Below, piece by piece: positions 34,459-46,293 of a stretch of DNA of 64,000 nt (the stretch's first letter is position 1; each line of letters begins with the position of its first letter). A program made the translations under genes and the position numbers. Origin of the DNA: Oxytricha trifallax (Eukaryota > Ciliophora > Spirotrichea > Sporadotrichida > Oxytrichidae); contig ARYC01000203.1 of assembly GCA_000711775.1 (NCBI GenBank), forward strand, positions 62,001-126,000. The letters are read 5' to 3'. Below the pieces are notes generated by a model. That model had not been told where the DNA came from and did no database searches. It saw nothing but the letters and a program-made list of their open reading frames with translations.

Positions 34459-37400
34459 ATTGGTAATTTCAAATTTCAACGTTAAACTTGAATTAAAAAC
34501 ATCAAATATTAAATTTTTTCGTAAACATACAGAATAAATTATTTATAAATTATTCTGGCCTATCAGGAGTGATAGTACTAACCCAATTTTTGAAGTAAGT
34601 TTTCTACTCTTTGAATTATGTGAAACATTGAGCATTTCTTTTCCCGAAATATATTTTGATGATATGCTCTGTATTAAGTTTTGGCATAAGTATTTTTTGC
34701 AGTAAGGACATTTAATTTTTATTTATCTTTCTTTCAAAACTTATACAATAAATATATTTCATATGCATTCTTTGAATAGTGACTGATATAAATCTGCTTT
34801 ATTTCTAAACATTCTTAAACTGTTTTTATTGATGTTATCATTTAAGTTATTTACCCTTAAAACTATAATTTCAATATTAAACACTTCTTAAAGTGAATTG
34901 AATTTGCCAGATAGAAAATAGATTAATTGTTTTTGCATTCAGGATAGGAGATAATTTAATATTTTTTATAGTACTTATTTATTATATATAATTGGGGATG
35001 GTATATAAATTAATTTAATTACATTTTCTATATAATAGAATTAATATTTTAACAATTACTCGCTTTAATAAAATTTATGAATTGGGGAAGGAGTTATAGC
35101 TATAGTTTTTTTGGCTAGGGTACCTGTTTGAATTCTAACAAAAAATATGCAAAGTTTTTTTTGGATACTTGGGATGTTTATAGATATAAAACTTATCGTT
35201 ATATGTCAAATTTAGACATAATTTTAACATTATTTTGTTTAAAAATTTTTTCCACAAATTTCTCTTTAAACTTATAATATTTTAGTTGTGGAAGATGTAA
35301 TTGGGATTTATGATTATCTAAGATTAGATTAATTGATTTTTCTATAAAAAATTCAATAATTTAATGTTGAGTTTTTTGAAAAAAATCCAATATAATATAA
35401 TTATATAAAATATGAGTAATTTGATTATAATATGATTAATTTTAAAGCCATATCTTCTTCTCATGTGAATTTTATAATAGAATTTAGATTTTATTTTTTT
35501 ATTTTATATCACTAAAACTTGATTCTGTAGATTATTGTATCAATATTTAAAACAACAAAAAAATGGAAGTGTGAAACTGATACTCTTTGATGAAAAGTTA
35601 TCCTCAAATTCTAATTATTTAAAGTCTTCATCTATTAATTAAAATAATCATGGTATAACATTCATAATCACTAGGATTTATAATTCAATGAAGCAATATA
35701 TCAAATTGGATAATTACTTCAATTTAAATTAGCAATAATTAAAATTCACCATTTTTAAACTATTTTAGGCTCACTATACAAATATTTGAAATTTAGCTGC
35801 ACCTTACTACTTGCCATATCGTAATAATATATCGATAACTGTATTGAGTAAATATAAACTTTATTATGGTTAAAAAATTTTCAAATGTATTCACTTTTAA
35901 AATCGAGTTATCTAGCTAAAGGGATGGAAACAATATTAACACCATTAGAATAGTGTAAATTAATTTTGTGTTTATATTTAATAAACCAAATCTTTTAAAT
36001 AAGCTAACTATAACTATAATAACATAAAAGACAATTAATTAATTTAAAATATTGCTTAATTGTAAATGAATTTATACAATATAATTTAAAGTATAATTGT
36101 TATCTAACCATAAAAAGAAATTAATATAAATGTATATTAAGGTATCTCTAAACAAAAATATTTTTTTTTAACCAATGCAATTACCATTTGAATAAATTAA
36201 AAAAATATTAAAATATTAATATTTATACTTAGTCTACTTTCAATAATACTTTAATAATTGATAGTTAGATATGACATGAAATTAAAAATAATTAAAGACA
36301 TATCAAATATGTTTTGCATAAAAAACATTCTTACTCAGCCATGTAAACTCTTATCTTTTATTTAATCTTTAACAATCTGTCGTTAAAAGGCTGCTGATGA
36401 TATGGCTGTTATTGACCTTCTCATTTATTTATTTTAACTACTCCAATAAGCTTTACATTAATAATTTCTGCATAATTATTTTTATTGTTTATTTTTTTAA
36501 ATATTAACTTAATATTTCAAACAATCATGTTTTAATTATATCTATTAGATAAATTAAATATATATATATTTATAGTAATATTGTACTTAAATTAAGCTAT
36601 AAATATTATATATTAGTACTGAATATTTTTAATTGAACATTTTAAATAAAATTAAAACACATTTCTATTCTTATTATAATTTTTTTAAAAAATAATAATA
36701 AGAATCAATAATAAATAATACAAATTTTATGCTGTATTATATTTTAGAAAATCTTTGTTATTAAACAATTACTTTATCTATATTATAGGAAAAGGATTGA
36801 TAATTTTGTATTAATTAGTTTCATCAGTGCTTCTTGACGATGTTGTTAGAAAAAAAATAAATTCCCAAACAAAAAATTCAAAATATAAAATATAATTTTT
36901 CTAAATATATTAATTAATTACAAATCTTAAATAATTTGTTTAAAAACTAATTTAAAAAGTTTAATAATTATTTTTATCAATTATTTTAAATTATTTTATA
37001 GTTTATCTTATTTTTTTTAATACTAATGTATATGAATTTAAATAAATTAAATATTAAAAATTATTATAATTGTATTTAATGCTTTAATGATCGATTTTGT
37101 ATTAATTTGTTCTATTTGTATACAATAAAAAATTATTATAATTACTAAATCATAACTTTATTTATTAAAAATGAAAAATATTGATTTAAATATATCTATT
37201 TTATTTTCATAATAATATTTAAATATTATTAATTTATCTTTCAAGAAATAAATTTAATTATCATACAAAAATGCAAGTTAATTTAAGTTAATTTTTAATA
37301 AATTTTAAGGACTTTCAAAACCAAAAATAGTATGAATAAATTATTTTTATTTTAAGCTTAATAAAGTCTTTTAAATTAAATAAAAATTGTTGTAGAAATT

Positions 37401-38182
37401 ATATTTTTTTCTTATTTATTTAAATAACAAATTTTAATGAAAAACGAATTATCCCTATATCCATTAAAATTCATAAATTAATGTAATTTCCTAAGGATAA
37501 TTTATATAATTTTAAAGATATTCACATATTAAGATAAAGTAAAGTAAGCAATACATAAAGAGAAGTTATATTTAATAAATAAGTTTTTTAATTATAATGT
37601 ATCATGAAAATTAGATTAGAATTTAGGAATATTACAATTATTCAATTTTATATAACATGAAACAATATTTATCTATTAATAAAAGTGTATAATAAATAAC
37701 ATCTAATTTATAATAGCAGATAAAATATATAGTTAAAAGTAAAAATTTCTAATAAATAAAGTCTTATTTATTTAAATATTTTGATAGTATTAAAATTAAA
37801 AATAACAATTTTTGTTTTTAATTATTAATTAATAAAATATTTTCCTTCTTTTAGCCTTGTTAACTAAAAAAAGTATAAAGAAATAATTAATTTTTATTAC
37901 TAATTTATATTTTATTTAAAACATAGTTAAGTTCATTATTTTATTAAAAATGGTAATTAAAATTCCTTAAGTTTACTGAATTATTAAAATTAATATCTAT
38001 ATTAATTAATTATATTTTTTAATGTTCTTAATAATATATTAATAATGATAAATTTTATAAAAAAATTTGTAAATTTATATTGTTTAAAATAATTAAGACA
38101 CAAATATGATCATACAATATAATTTAGTCATTATGAAATAATATAATATATTAATTTTTGATTTAATTTTTTATAATCTAAT
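34459..38182. other. AT-rich desert
   Basis: 3.7 kb of very AT-rich DNA. One short coding-like patch near 36375-36460 (plus strand, RQKAADDMAVIDLLIYLFQ) stands out weakly. Otherwise no gene, repeat pair or RNA that I can support. Confidence 0.4.
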
Positions 38183-38446
38183 ATGGACCTATTGTCCAAA
38201 CGATTGGTTGACTAACCAATACTGATACGGCATGTGGTTAAAACCTGTGATACTTTTACGGAACTGATTAGAAATTTAATGCTAGTACAAGACCCAGCTT
38301 GGAAATCCGGAGTGGCTAAATGGAAGATAGGATATGTGTTTGGACTTCGGTTGAGTTTGATGGTAACCACACCTGATGCTTCCGGAGTGGAGGTCAGGAG
38401 GAAGACTAATTTTAAATATTATTTCCCCTTAAGATTATATTCCTAA
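38183..38446 (+). CDS. Isolated coding-like island, 87 codons
   Basis: A block clearly richer in GC than the surrounding desert. In the ciliate code it is open from ATG 38183 (MDLLSKRLVDQPILIRHVV) through TFTELIRNLMLVQDPAWKSG, IGYVFGLRLSLMVTTPDA and VEVRRKTNFKYYF into AT-rich sequence, to TAA at 38444-38446 (Gln in this code), so the true end is open. Not recognised. Its isolation suggests a single MDS, as in scrambled hypotrich genes, or a transposon remnant. Confidence 0.4.
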
Positions 38447-38905
38447 TAACTTATGTATCTATAATGATACTATAATTATATTTTATTAGAGAGTACGATG
38501 ATTCTAAAGATATAAATGTAATTAATTGAATTTAATTAAAAAATAATAATTCATGTATATTAATTTGCGTAACTAACAAGTATTTAATTTATATAAATTT
38601 AAAAAATAAACAACTAAAACTTTTTGAGCATGATCATATTGCAGCTCGTTTAAGCTTTGATTTATTTTTTTGTCTAATAATACTTAGCTCTTTTATTAAA
38701 TTAAGAGATAATATAAATCATTTGAGGTATGTTTATTTTTATTTTAAAAAAGGTGTTATTAAATATCTATAAATAATTACTTTTGATAAAAATATATTCA
38801 AAAATTATTGAAACTGCCATAAATTATAGTTTTGTGTTATAAAGATAAGTTGCTTTTTATATTAGAAACTTGATAATTTGAGTAATATAAGAATCATATA
38901 AATGA

Positions 38906-39534
38906 TTGGCTAGCTGGTAGAACACACCCCTTCTAATGTACTATTTTCTTTTTGTAGTCTTGTAGAGTTTTTGACGCTGAGCAAGATTGTCAGAAGCACC
39001 TTTTGCTTGCGAGTAATAGTTTTCGAGCTATGACCAAAATAAAGTTCATTTTTATACATAAAAACATCATAAAAATAGTCAAAAATTAAAAATATATATT
39101 CTATCTATTTTTATTAAAAATCAATTTTTGGGATGTTATTGTAATATCCTGAGCAAAGATATCATAATAGAAGTAGTATTTTGAAATGCAACCAATTTCG
39201 TCCAAATTTAATAATTTTATCATTAATTATGTATTTCTTGACAAAATTGGTTGCATTTCAAAATACTACTTCTATTATGATATCTTTGCTCAGGATATTA
39301 CAATAACATCCCAAAAATTGATTTTTAATAAAAATAGATAGAATATATATTTTTAATTTTTGACTATTTTTATGATGATTTATGTATAAAAATGAACTTT
39401 ATTTTGGTCATAGCTCGAAAACTACTGCTCGCAAGCAAAAGGCGCTTCTGACAATCTTGCTCAGCGTCAAAAACTCTAGAAGACTACAAAAAGAAAATAG
39501 TACATTAGGGGGGTGTGTTCTACCAGCTAGCCAA
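38906..39534. repeat. Foldback element, 0.63 kb
   Basis: Left arm from TTGGCTAGCTGGTAGAACAC at 38906 to about 39199; right arm about 39242-39534 is its inverse copy with only a few differences (for example CCCCTTCTAATG against CATTAGGGGGG). Loop about 42 bp. The arms carry a GC-richer block (GTTTTTGACGCTGAGCAAG). No gene seen. Confidence 0.88.
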
Positions 39535-42479
39535 ATAAAAATATAAATATTTTAATTTTATATCACAATTTCCATTTATAATTATATCATTCTGAAATAA
39601 ATATAAAAAATATTTTTTTAATTTCTAGCTTTCATAATTATATCATATTGTAACTTTAGAAAAATCTATTTAAAATCATAAATTATGTTTATTTAAATAG
39701 ATAATATATTAAAACTCTACTAGTTTGACCAGGGTTTTATTTCTTTAATAAAAATATCAAAATAAGTAGTAATAAAATGTTAAGAAATTGATTTCAAAAG
39801 ATCCTACCATGTAATTATTAATAGTTATCTATAATTATATATCTATATATATATATATATATATATTGGATTTATTTTGAATACTAATAATATTTTTATC
39901 TGTGTTGAATTTAAAATTTAAGATTTATAATAAATAAACAAATTATTTCAAATATTAATAATATTTTAATATAAAAAATAATTTTTAATTCAGTAATTAG
40001 ATACTAAAGAATAATAAATAACTTCATTAAATTGCCCTTTGTTCAGCCTCAATTATTATAAGTTAAACAAACAATTAATAAATATTCAACGATTGCCTAG
40101 AACTGCATAAAAAATTAAAATCAATTTCTTAAATTATTAGCATTCATAATAAATAGATTTTTAATTGACATTTTTTTTTAATAATTAATAAAAAAATTCT
40201 TTTTTATAAAAGTTTTATATAATTAATTTATTTTATTTTTTAATTTAAGCAAATTGCATTATGCATATAATTTCCTGATTTAAGGAATATTAATAAGATA
40301 ATAATATGATTAGATTTATGAACTTTTTATTTTAAATTTAAATTATATTTTTAGTAATTAGAGTATTGTGAGAAACCTAACAAAAACTAATGAGAAGTTT
40401 ATTGAAAAATTTTAATCAATTCTTACTATCAGACATTTTCAATTAAGGTAAAATTTTATGATATCTAAAATAATATGAATTATTTTTTTAATTAAAATTC
40501 ATTATTAATATACTTGGAATAAAATAATATTCAATTTTTTTTTTCTCAATATATTTATCAATGATTTCTTAATACTCAATCAAAATGAATAATACATTTC
40601 ATGCAAGTCTCTGATGTGTATAATAAAATAAATTTTCCTTTAAATCTTAAATTTTTTTAAGTGACTTATTAATCATTAAATCTAGACTGTAGGCAATTTA
40701 CCAATTCATTATCTATATTAAATATAGATGTTTTTGGTTACCGGTCTATCCTAAATTTTATCACATTTATATTATAAGTTGCTATTATGTAATATAAAAT
40801 ATAAAAATATATTAAGTATTTTTAAATAAATACAATATAATAACTCATCTTTAAATATTATAAATAAATAAATAGCATAGAATTGGTGAAAAATATAATT
40901 ATAAAATAAATAATTTTAGTATTATTTATTATTTGTAAAGATAGAACCTGAGTATTATTTTCTTATTTAATTATAAATGAAGTATTATTTTTTTCTTTAT
41001 AAGACTTTATTTAAATATTTATAAATAATAATTTTTTAATCAAATTATATAATAATTTATCACAAATAATTACTATAAATTAAATTAAAAATACATTGAT
41101 ATTAGTTCATTCCCAGCATTATATATATTTATTCATAATGTTTCTGCTAATTATTTTATGATTTATATATTTATATAGATAAATCATAATTTAATGAAGT
41201 AAATTAATAGCGACACTCATGAAATACAAACTAGAAAATAATAATTATCAAAAAATATATAAAAACTTAAACATCATTATATGTGTAAATTATTTAATAA
41301 AATCATTCTTAATTATATTATTTAAGATTAAATGGGATAATACGGATTAAACTCTAACAATATATATGTCTTTTTAAGTTTCAAATTTATAAAATAAATT
41401 ATAAATCCATTAAGATTAATTTAAATTTTGACAAAAGAAAATCTTTTAATAGTATTTAATTAAATATTTATTTTATTTTAATATTTCTAACAAATGCTGG
41501 TGTTTGTGATATAGATTAAATGATTATATTTTGAGGAAATAGAAAATTAAATAATTTAATTTTTAAATACTGCAAGCTATTTTCAATAAAATTAACATGT
41601 AATACTTAATAAAACAAAAATATAAAGCTGAACCATACTTATAAATTAGAAAATTATGTAAAAAAAAGGCAATTAATCAATAATTATTAATAATTAGAAT
41701 TTATGGAATAATATATTATATATAGTACAGTTATAGTTTTTTAATTTTATTTATAAGAATCATGTTAAAATTCAAACAAGAATAGTTTCACATAAATCGT
41801 TCTAGAAAATTATTTTAATTTAATTAAAGGTACAATTAATATTTTGAAGAAATATATAGTAAGAAATTTTAAAATTAAAAATTGAGCAATTTTCTAAGAA
41901 ATTAAGAAAAATTTATATAATTAAATATCGTTATAATAATTTATATAATATAATTATTAATAATTAACTATTTTCTCAACAAAACTTATCGGAACAGACA
42001 CAAGATGATTTACTATTAATAAAATGAGTCGACAATCAATGAAAGAATGATCTGGTCGGAACTTAGTGTAAATTTATCAATCTTATTGTTTAATTTTATT
42101 ATTATTTTAAATTAGATTTAATCATTTTTGTAGAAAAATAATAATTAAATTCAATTATACATTACACTTTTTTTTTTATTTAATAAGATTTATATATAAT
42201 TATATTTTAAATAGTTTCATACTATATTTATTTAAGTATATTTTAATATTAAAATAATTAATGAATGAATATATAATTATTTAATGAGTAAAATATATTT
42301 TATTGTTTAATAATTAATTAATTAAGGGTTCATTGTGTTTATGTTTATAAAATTTACTGTTTATGCTGTTAATCAATTTTCCTAAACTATAAAAATAATT
42401 ATATATAAATTTCCAATAATACATGATTAACATTTTTCTAATTATTTTAAGCTGAATAATTATCTTGTATAATTTTATA
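39535..42479. other. AT-rich desert with a TA microsatellite
   Basis: A (TA)n run lies at about 39837-39867. A short coding-like patch near 41980-42110 (plus, NESTINERMIWSELSVNL) is the only other signal. The rest is AT-rich with no supportable feature. Confidence 0.4.
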
Positions 42480-43519
42480 CTATTATTGAAATCTATTTGA
42501 AATGGGAAGATTCAAAAATAAAAAAGAGATGATTTTTTTAATTATATATAGCAACCAGTAATTAGGAGTGTTCTTAATTCTAATTTGATTTATATTATTT
42601 TAACAGTAATCTATTTAAATTTAAAATCTATTAATTAATTAATTAAGTATATATAATTAGTGGGCAGGTGGTCTGGCAGGTGGTCTGGCAGGTTCTTAAG
42701 CAGACCACTTTTGTAAATAAATATTTAATTATATATTAAAATGCAAATTTTATTACAGATGCGCATGCTGCTAAGACCACTAAACTTCATACGGAGCTGC
42801 TAAAGGCCCACAGACTGATGATGTCAGTCAGTCACATTCTTCTCCTTTTCACCGGCTAGAAATCTTGCATTGAGAAATTTTGCTACCATCGGCGTGGTCA
42901 AAGGGGATGCCTGCTCCCTACTCTAAGTCGGAATTTCAGATTTGCAGATTAGACATCGCGCCTTAAAGGCATCAGCATCTTTGGGGTCCATGCTTTTGAA
43001 GGGCAGATTGTTTTAAGTGATCACAGTGAAGCAGCATATGTATTTTTATTCCACGCCGCCGTAATTCTGCTCAATAGCCATCCCTTCACCCTCCATCAAC
43101 CGTTTCATCCCTGCAATCCCAGATGATCCAAATGCCTTTGTCAGATTGATCTCGTTTGCTATAAGAATCTGTGGCTCACCCGTATCAGTCAGTTAAATAT
43201 CTGGCATGGTGGGTCTCCGACATCTTTGTCTCCATTAGCAGCCTGCGCATCTGTAATAAAATTTGCATTTTAATATATAATTAAATATTTATTTACAAAA
43301 GTGGTCTGCTTAAGAACCTGCCAGACCACCTGCCCACTAATTATATATACTTAATTAATTAATTAATAGATTTTAAATTAAAATAGATTACTGTTAAAAT
43401 ATTATAAATCAAATTAGAATTAAGAACACTCCTAATTACTGGCTGTTATATATAATTAAAAAAAAACATCTCTTTTTTATTTTTGAATTTTTTCATTTCA
43501 AATGTATTTCAATAATATT
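42480..43519. repeat. Foldback element enclosing a GC-richer coding core
   Basis: Arms of about 280-295 bp (42480-42775 and 43243-43519) are inverse copies. Just inside the AT-rich outer part lies GTGGGCAGGTGGTCTGGCAG, which is doubled in the left arm (GCAGGTGGTCTG twice) but single in the right. The loop (about 42776-43242) is GC-richer and holds one complete reading frame on the minus strand (42824-43207). The element has the structure of a foldback transposon that captured or carries a gene. Confidence 0.85.
42824..43207 (-). CDS. Superfamily-3-helicase-like reading frame, 127 residues
   Basis: ATG 43207 to TGA 42824-42826, open in the ciliate code (three TAA/TAG as Gln). Near the N terminus ILIANEINLTKAFG resembles a hydrophobic Walker-B strand. 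It is followed by GMKRLMEGEGMAIEQNYGG and then FTVITQNNLPFKS, which fits motif C of SF3 helicases (hydrophobic strand, TxNN, then P). This order, with a K/L...EG segment between, is that of parvovirus-type/CRESS and papilloma E1 replication proteins. Walker A is absent, so at most the C-terminal half of such a domain is present. The tail has two Cys (ARCLICKSEIP). It may derive from an ssDNA virus or a replicon; assignment is from motifs only. Confidence 0.4.
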
Positions 43520-44119
43520 TATTAATTATAATATAAATTATAATAATTAATAATTCTTTCTTAGAGAGTGTTGTTCACATTTTTCAGAAAAATAACATAA
43601 AAATCTAAATCATATATTTTATTAGAAAAATAATCAAGTAATTACTGAGAAATTAGATATAATTAAATAATTATTGATAAAGATAAAATTATTAGGCAAT
43701 TTTTATGTTTTACATAGCTTTTATATTAAAAATTATTAAATTAAATTATATATAAAATTTTACCTACTACTCTAAAGGATGAATTTTTATTTAAAATATT
43801 AAATAAAATAATTCAAAATATATTTATATTTATATCATTAATTTTTTAGATTCATATTAAATGTATTTATATATACTCTTTATATGATATACATATATTT
43901 CAATCCAGTATTTTAAATATAAAATTTTGCTTATTATTACTAATCAAGTTATTTATTATAATAAAATAAGATTAACTTCTTTATTTTTAAATTATGATTA
44001 AAATATAGAAAAAAAGTTAGTGACAATAATCAATAATTTAGCTTATCTAAGATTCTAAATCTAGTTATAAATTTTAATCCCTATTTAATCTTATTTAAAA
44101 ATATATTCATTAATATTTA

Positions 44120-44530
44120 AGTAAATATAGTGTGTTTACATATCTGACTGTTTTCCACAAATGTAATCACTCCTTCTGATGACGACTAAAATTTTTTCTT
44201 TTGCCCTTAAGTACTATCTACTAGCTTTAGCCTATTGAACTTGTTGCTATTACTTACTGAATTCTTTAAAGACTATTACTAATTGTACCTAGAATTAGAA
44301 GGATGTTCTATTAAGTCTTATCAGTTGATTTTCCTCCACAAAAACTGGTTCAGGAAGCTCACCAAGGCACCCAAAAAATCTAAACAGAATTATCTCTAAA
44401 TCTAGATAGAATTGTGTAAAGTGTACCAAGTACGAATTCAATAGTTTCGATAAGCTGAAGTCAAACAAAGGCCAAGAAAAATTTTAACTGGCAGGGAAAG
44501 CAATGAATAAATGAATTTTAGTAAAAAAAT
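44120..44530 (+). CDS. Coding-like island with a hydrophobic N-terminal segment
   Basis: An open block in the ciliate code within AT-rich DNA: SFSLLNLLLLLTEFFKDYY (hydrophobic, could be a membrane segment), then LYLELEGCSIKSYQLIFLHK, a basic stretch LTKAPKKSKQNYLQ and RQAEVKQRPRKILTG. It fades into AT-rich sequence after 44510. No start or stop can be fixed, no family recognised. Probably a single MDS of a macronuclear gene. The gap 43520-44119 holds nothing I can support. Confidence 0.4.
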
Positions 44531-45074
44531 ACACATTTTAAAGATTTCATAGCTTTAAAAACAAAACGGAAATTAATTTTTTCAATATTTACATCATTTA
44601 TAAAAAACAGAGAGAAAGCACATCGCAAAAAATAGTCTAAAACTTTATTTTTTCATCAATATTGATATAGGATGTTAATGTTATCAAAGAAAAATTAGTT
44701 TAATTAATATTATTAATTTAAAAAATTCTTTTAAAACACAGGTTATCTCTATATTATATATAAATTAAATTTAAACAATATGTTTTAAATAACAGATTAA
44801 TAATTTAATTTTATATTAATTGAAATAATATTTATATAATCATCTTGATATGATATTATAGCAATACATTCTGACATTTGAAAATTAATTTTAAATAAAA
44901 AAATTTGGCAGTTAATTTTCTTGAAATCTAGACAATTTCTTATTTGTTCTTTAGAGAATACATAATTATCTGAACTTTAGTATGATGGCAGCAATTTTCA
45001 ATCGCATCCTGACAAAATAAATTGATTTTAATTTTTTATGATTTGTTTAGTTTTTTTTTATATAAAAATAAAAC

Positions 45075-45200
45075 GGATTAACCTCTTTTCAGGAATGCGA
45101 CTGAGAGTGGCTGCCAATAGTAAGTCCAGCAGATTTTGAATTCTTTTTTGAACAAGTACCACATTGTATAGGTCTCAAGAAAGTAAACTGCCACATTTTT
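45075..45200 (-). other. Short coding-like fragment beside an inverted repeat
   Basis: The minus strand reads PIQCGTCSKKNSKSAGLTIG then a TGA after SHSQSHS; another frame is also open. A 28-bp block near 44983-45010 (GGCAGCAATTTTCAATCGCA) is repeated in inverse orientation at about 45090-45120. Could be an MDS remnant or the stem of a small element. Confidence 0.25.
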
Positions 45201-45358
45201 TAATTTATAATTTATTTTAATTTATTTTTTTATTTCCAAATCAACAGAATTCCTTTAAAAAAAATATTCTATCAATATTCATTTTTTATTTATAGTTTTC
45301 TAAATATTAAATTATATTATAGATTTAAAACCTCTTTGAATTTTACAACGAATGATTA

Positions 45359-46293
45359 GATATTAAGCGAGTATAATTAAAATGTGGAGACTGTTAAAAT
45401 AAAATAAAAAAAGAGATAAAATAAAATTATGATCATCTCAATATACATGAGTTAAGATCCAACAGTCACTAATTTGAATTATGTTTGAGTAGATCCTTAT
45501 TTAAATTTAATTAACTAATCAACTAACTAAAAATGGAATTTTTGCTTTTTTATCATCTTTTCTGATTTTTTTTATTTTTGTTCATCGATCAAGTAGATGC
45601 TGTAGCTGATCTTCAAGTTTTTTCATAATTTTCATAGATATCTTCAGGATATCTTCCTCAAAAAATTTAAAGTGTGGAGAGTGTGGAGTCCAACATCCAC
45701 AAAAACAGTAGTAATAGCACTAATAATCTCAAAATCAAGCATTATTATGAGTCTGGTTGAAACTCTAGAGAATTTTCAAAATTTTACATCACTGATTTTT
45801 TCTTTGTTTTCATCAACATCATCTTTAAATTAGGCATCACATCTATGAATTTTAGAAAAAACAAAATGTTTTTGAAAAATTCTCTAGAGTTTCAACCAGA
45901 CTCATAATAATGCTTGATTTTGAGATTATTAGTGCTATTACTACTGTTTTTGTGGATGTTGGACTCCACACTCTCCACACTTTAAATTTTTTGAGGAAGA
46001 TATCCTGAAGATATCTATGAAAATTATGAAAAAACTTGAAGATCAGCTACAGCATCTACTTGATCGATGAACAAAAATAAAAAAAATCAGAAAAGATGAT
46101 AAAAAAGCAAAAATTCCATTTTTAGTTAGTTGATTAGTTAATTAAATTTAAATAAGGATCTACTCAAACATAATTCAAATTAGTGACTGTTGGATCTTAA
46201 CTCATGTATATTGAGATGATCATAATTTTATTTTATCTCTTTTTTTATTTTATTTTAACAGTCTCCACATTTTAATTATACTCGCTTAATATC
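45359..46293. repeat. Foldback element, 0.93 kb
   Basis: Arms 45359 to about 45779 and about 45873-46293 are near-identical inverse copies, ending in GATATTAAGCGAGTATAATT; the loop is about 95 bp. An internal word, AGATATCCTGAAGATATCT, lies near 45640 and 46000. A diverged single-arm relative is at about 57600-58040. No protein-coding content is supported. Confidence 0.88.

Noticed and set aside
39837-39867. Possible telomeric or origin-like repeat
   Set aside because: It is a plain (TA)n microsatellite.
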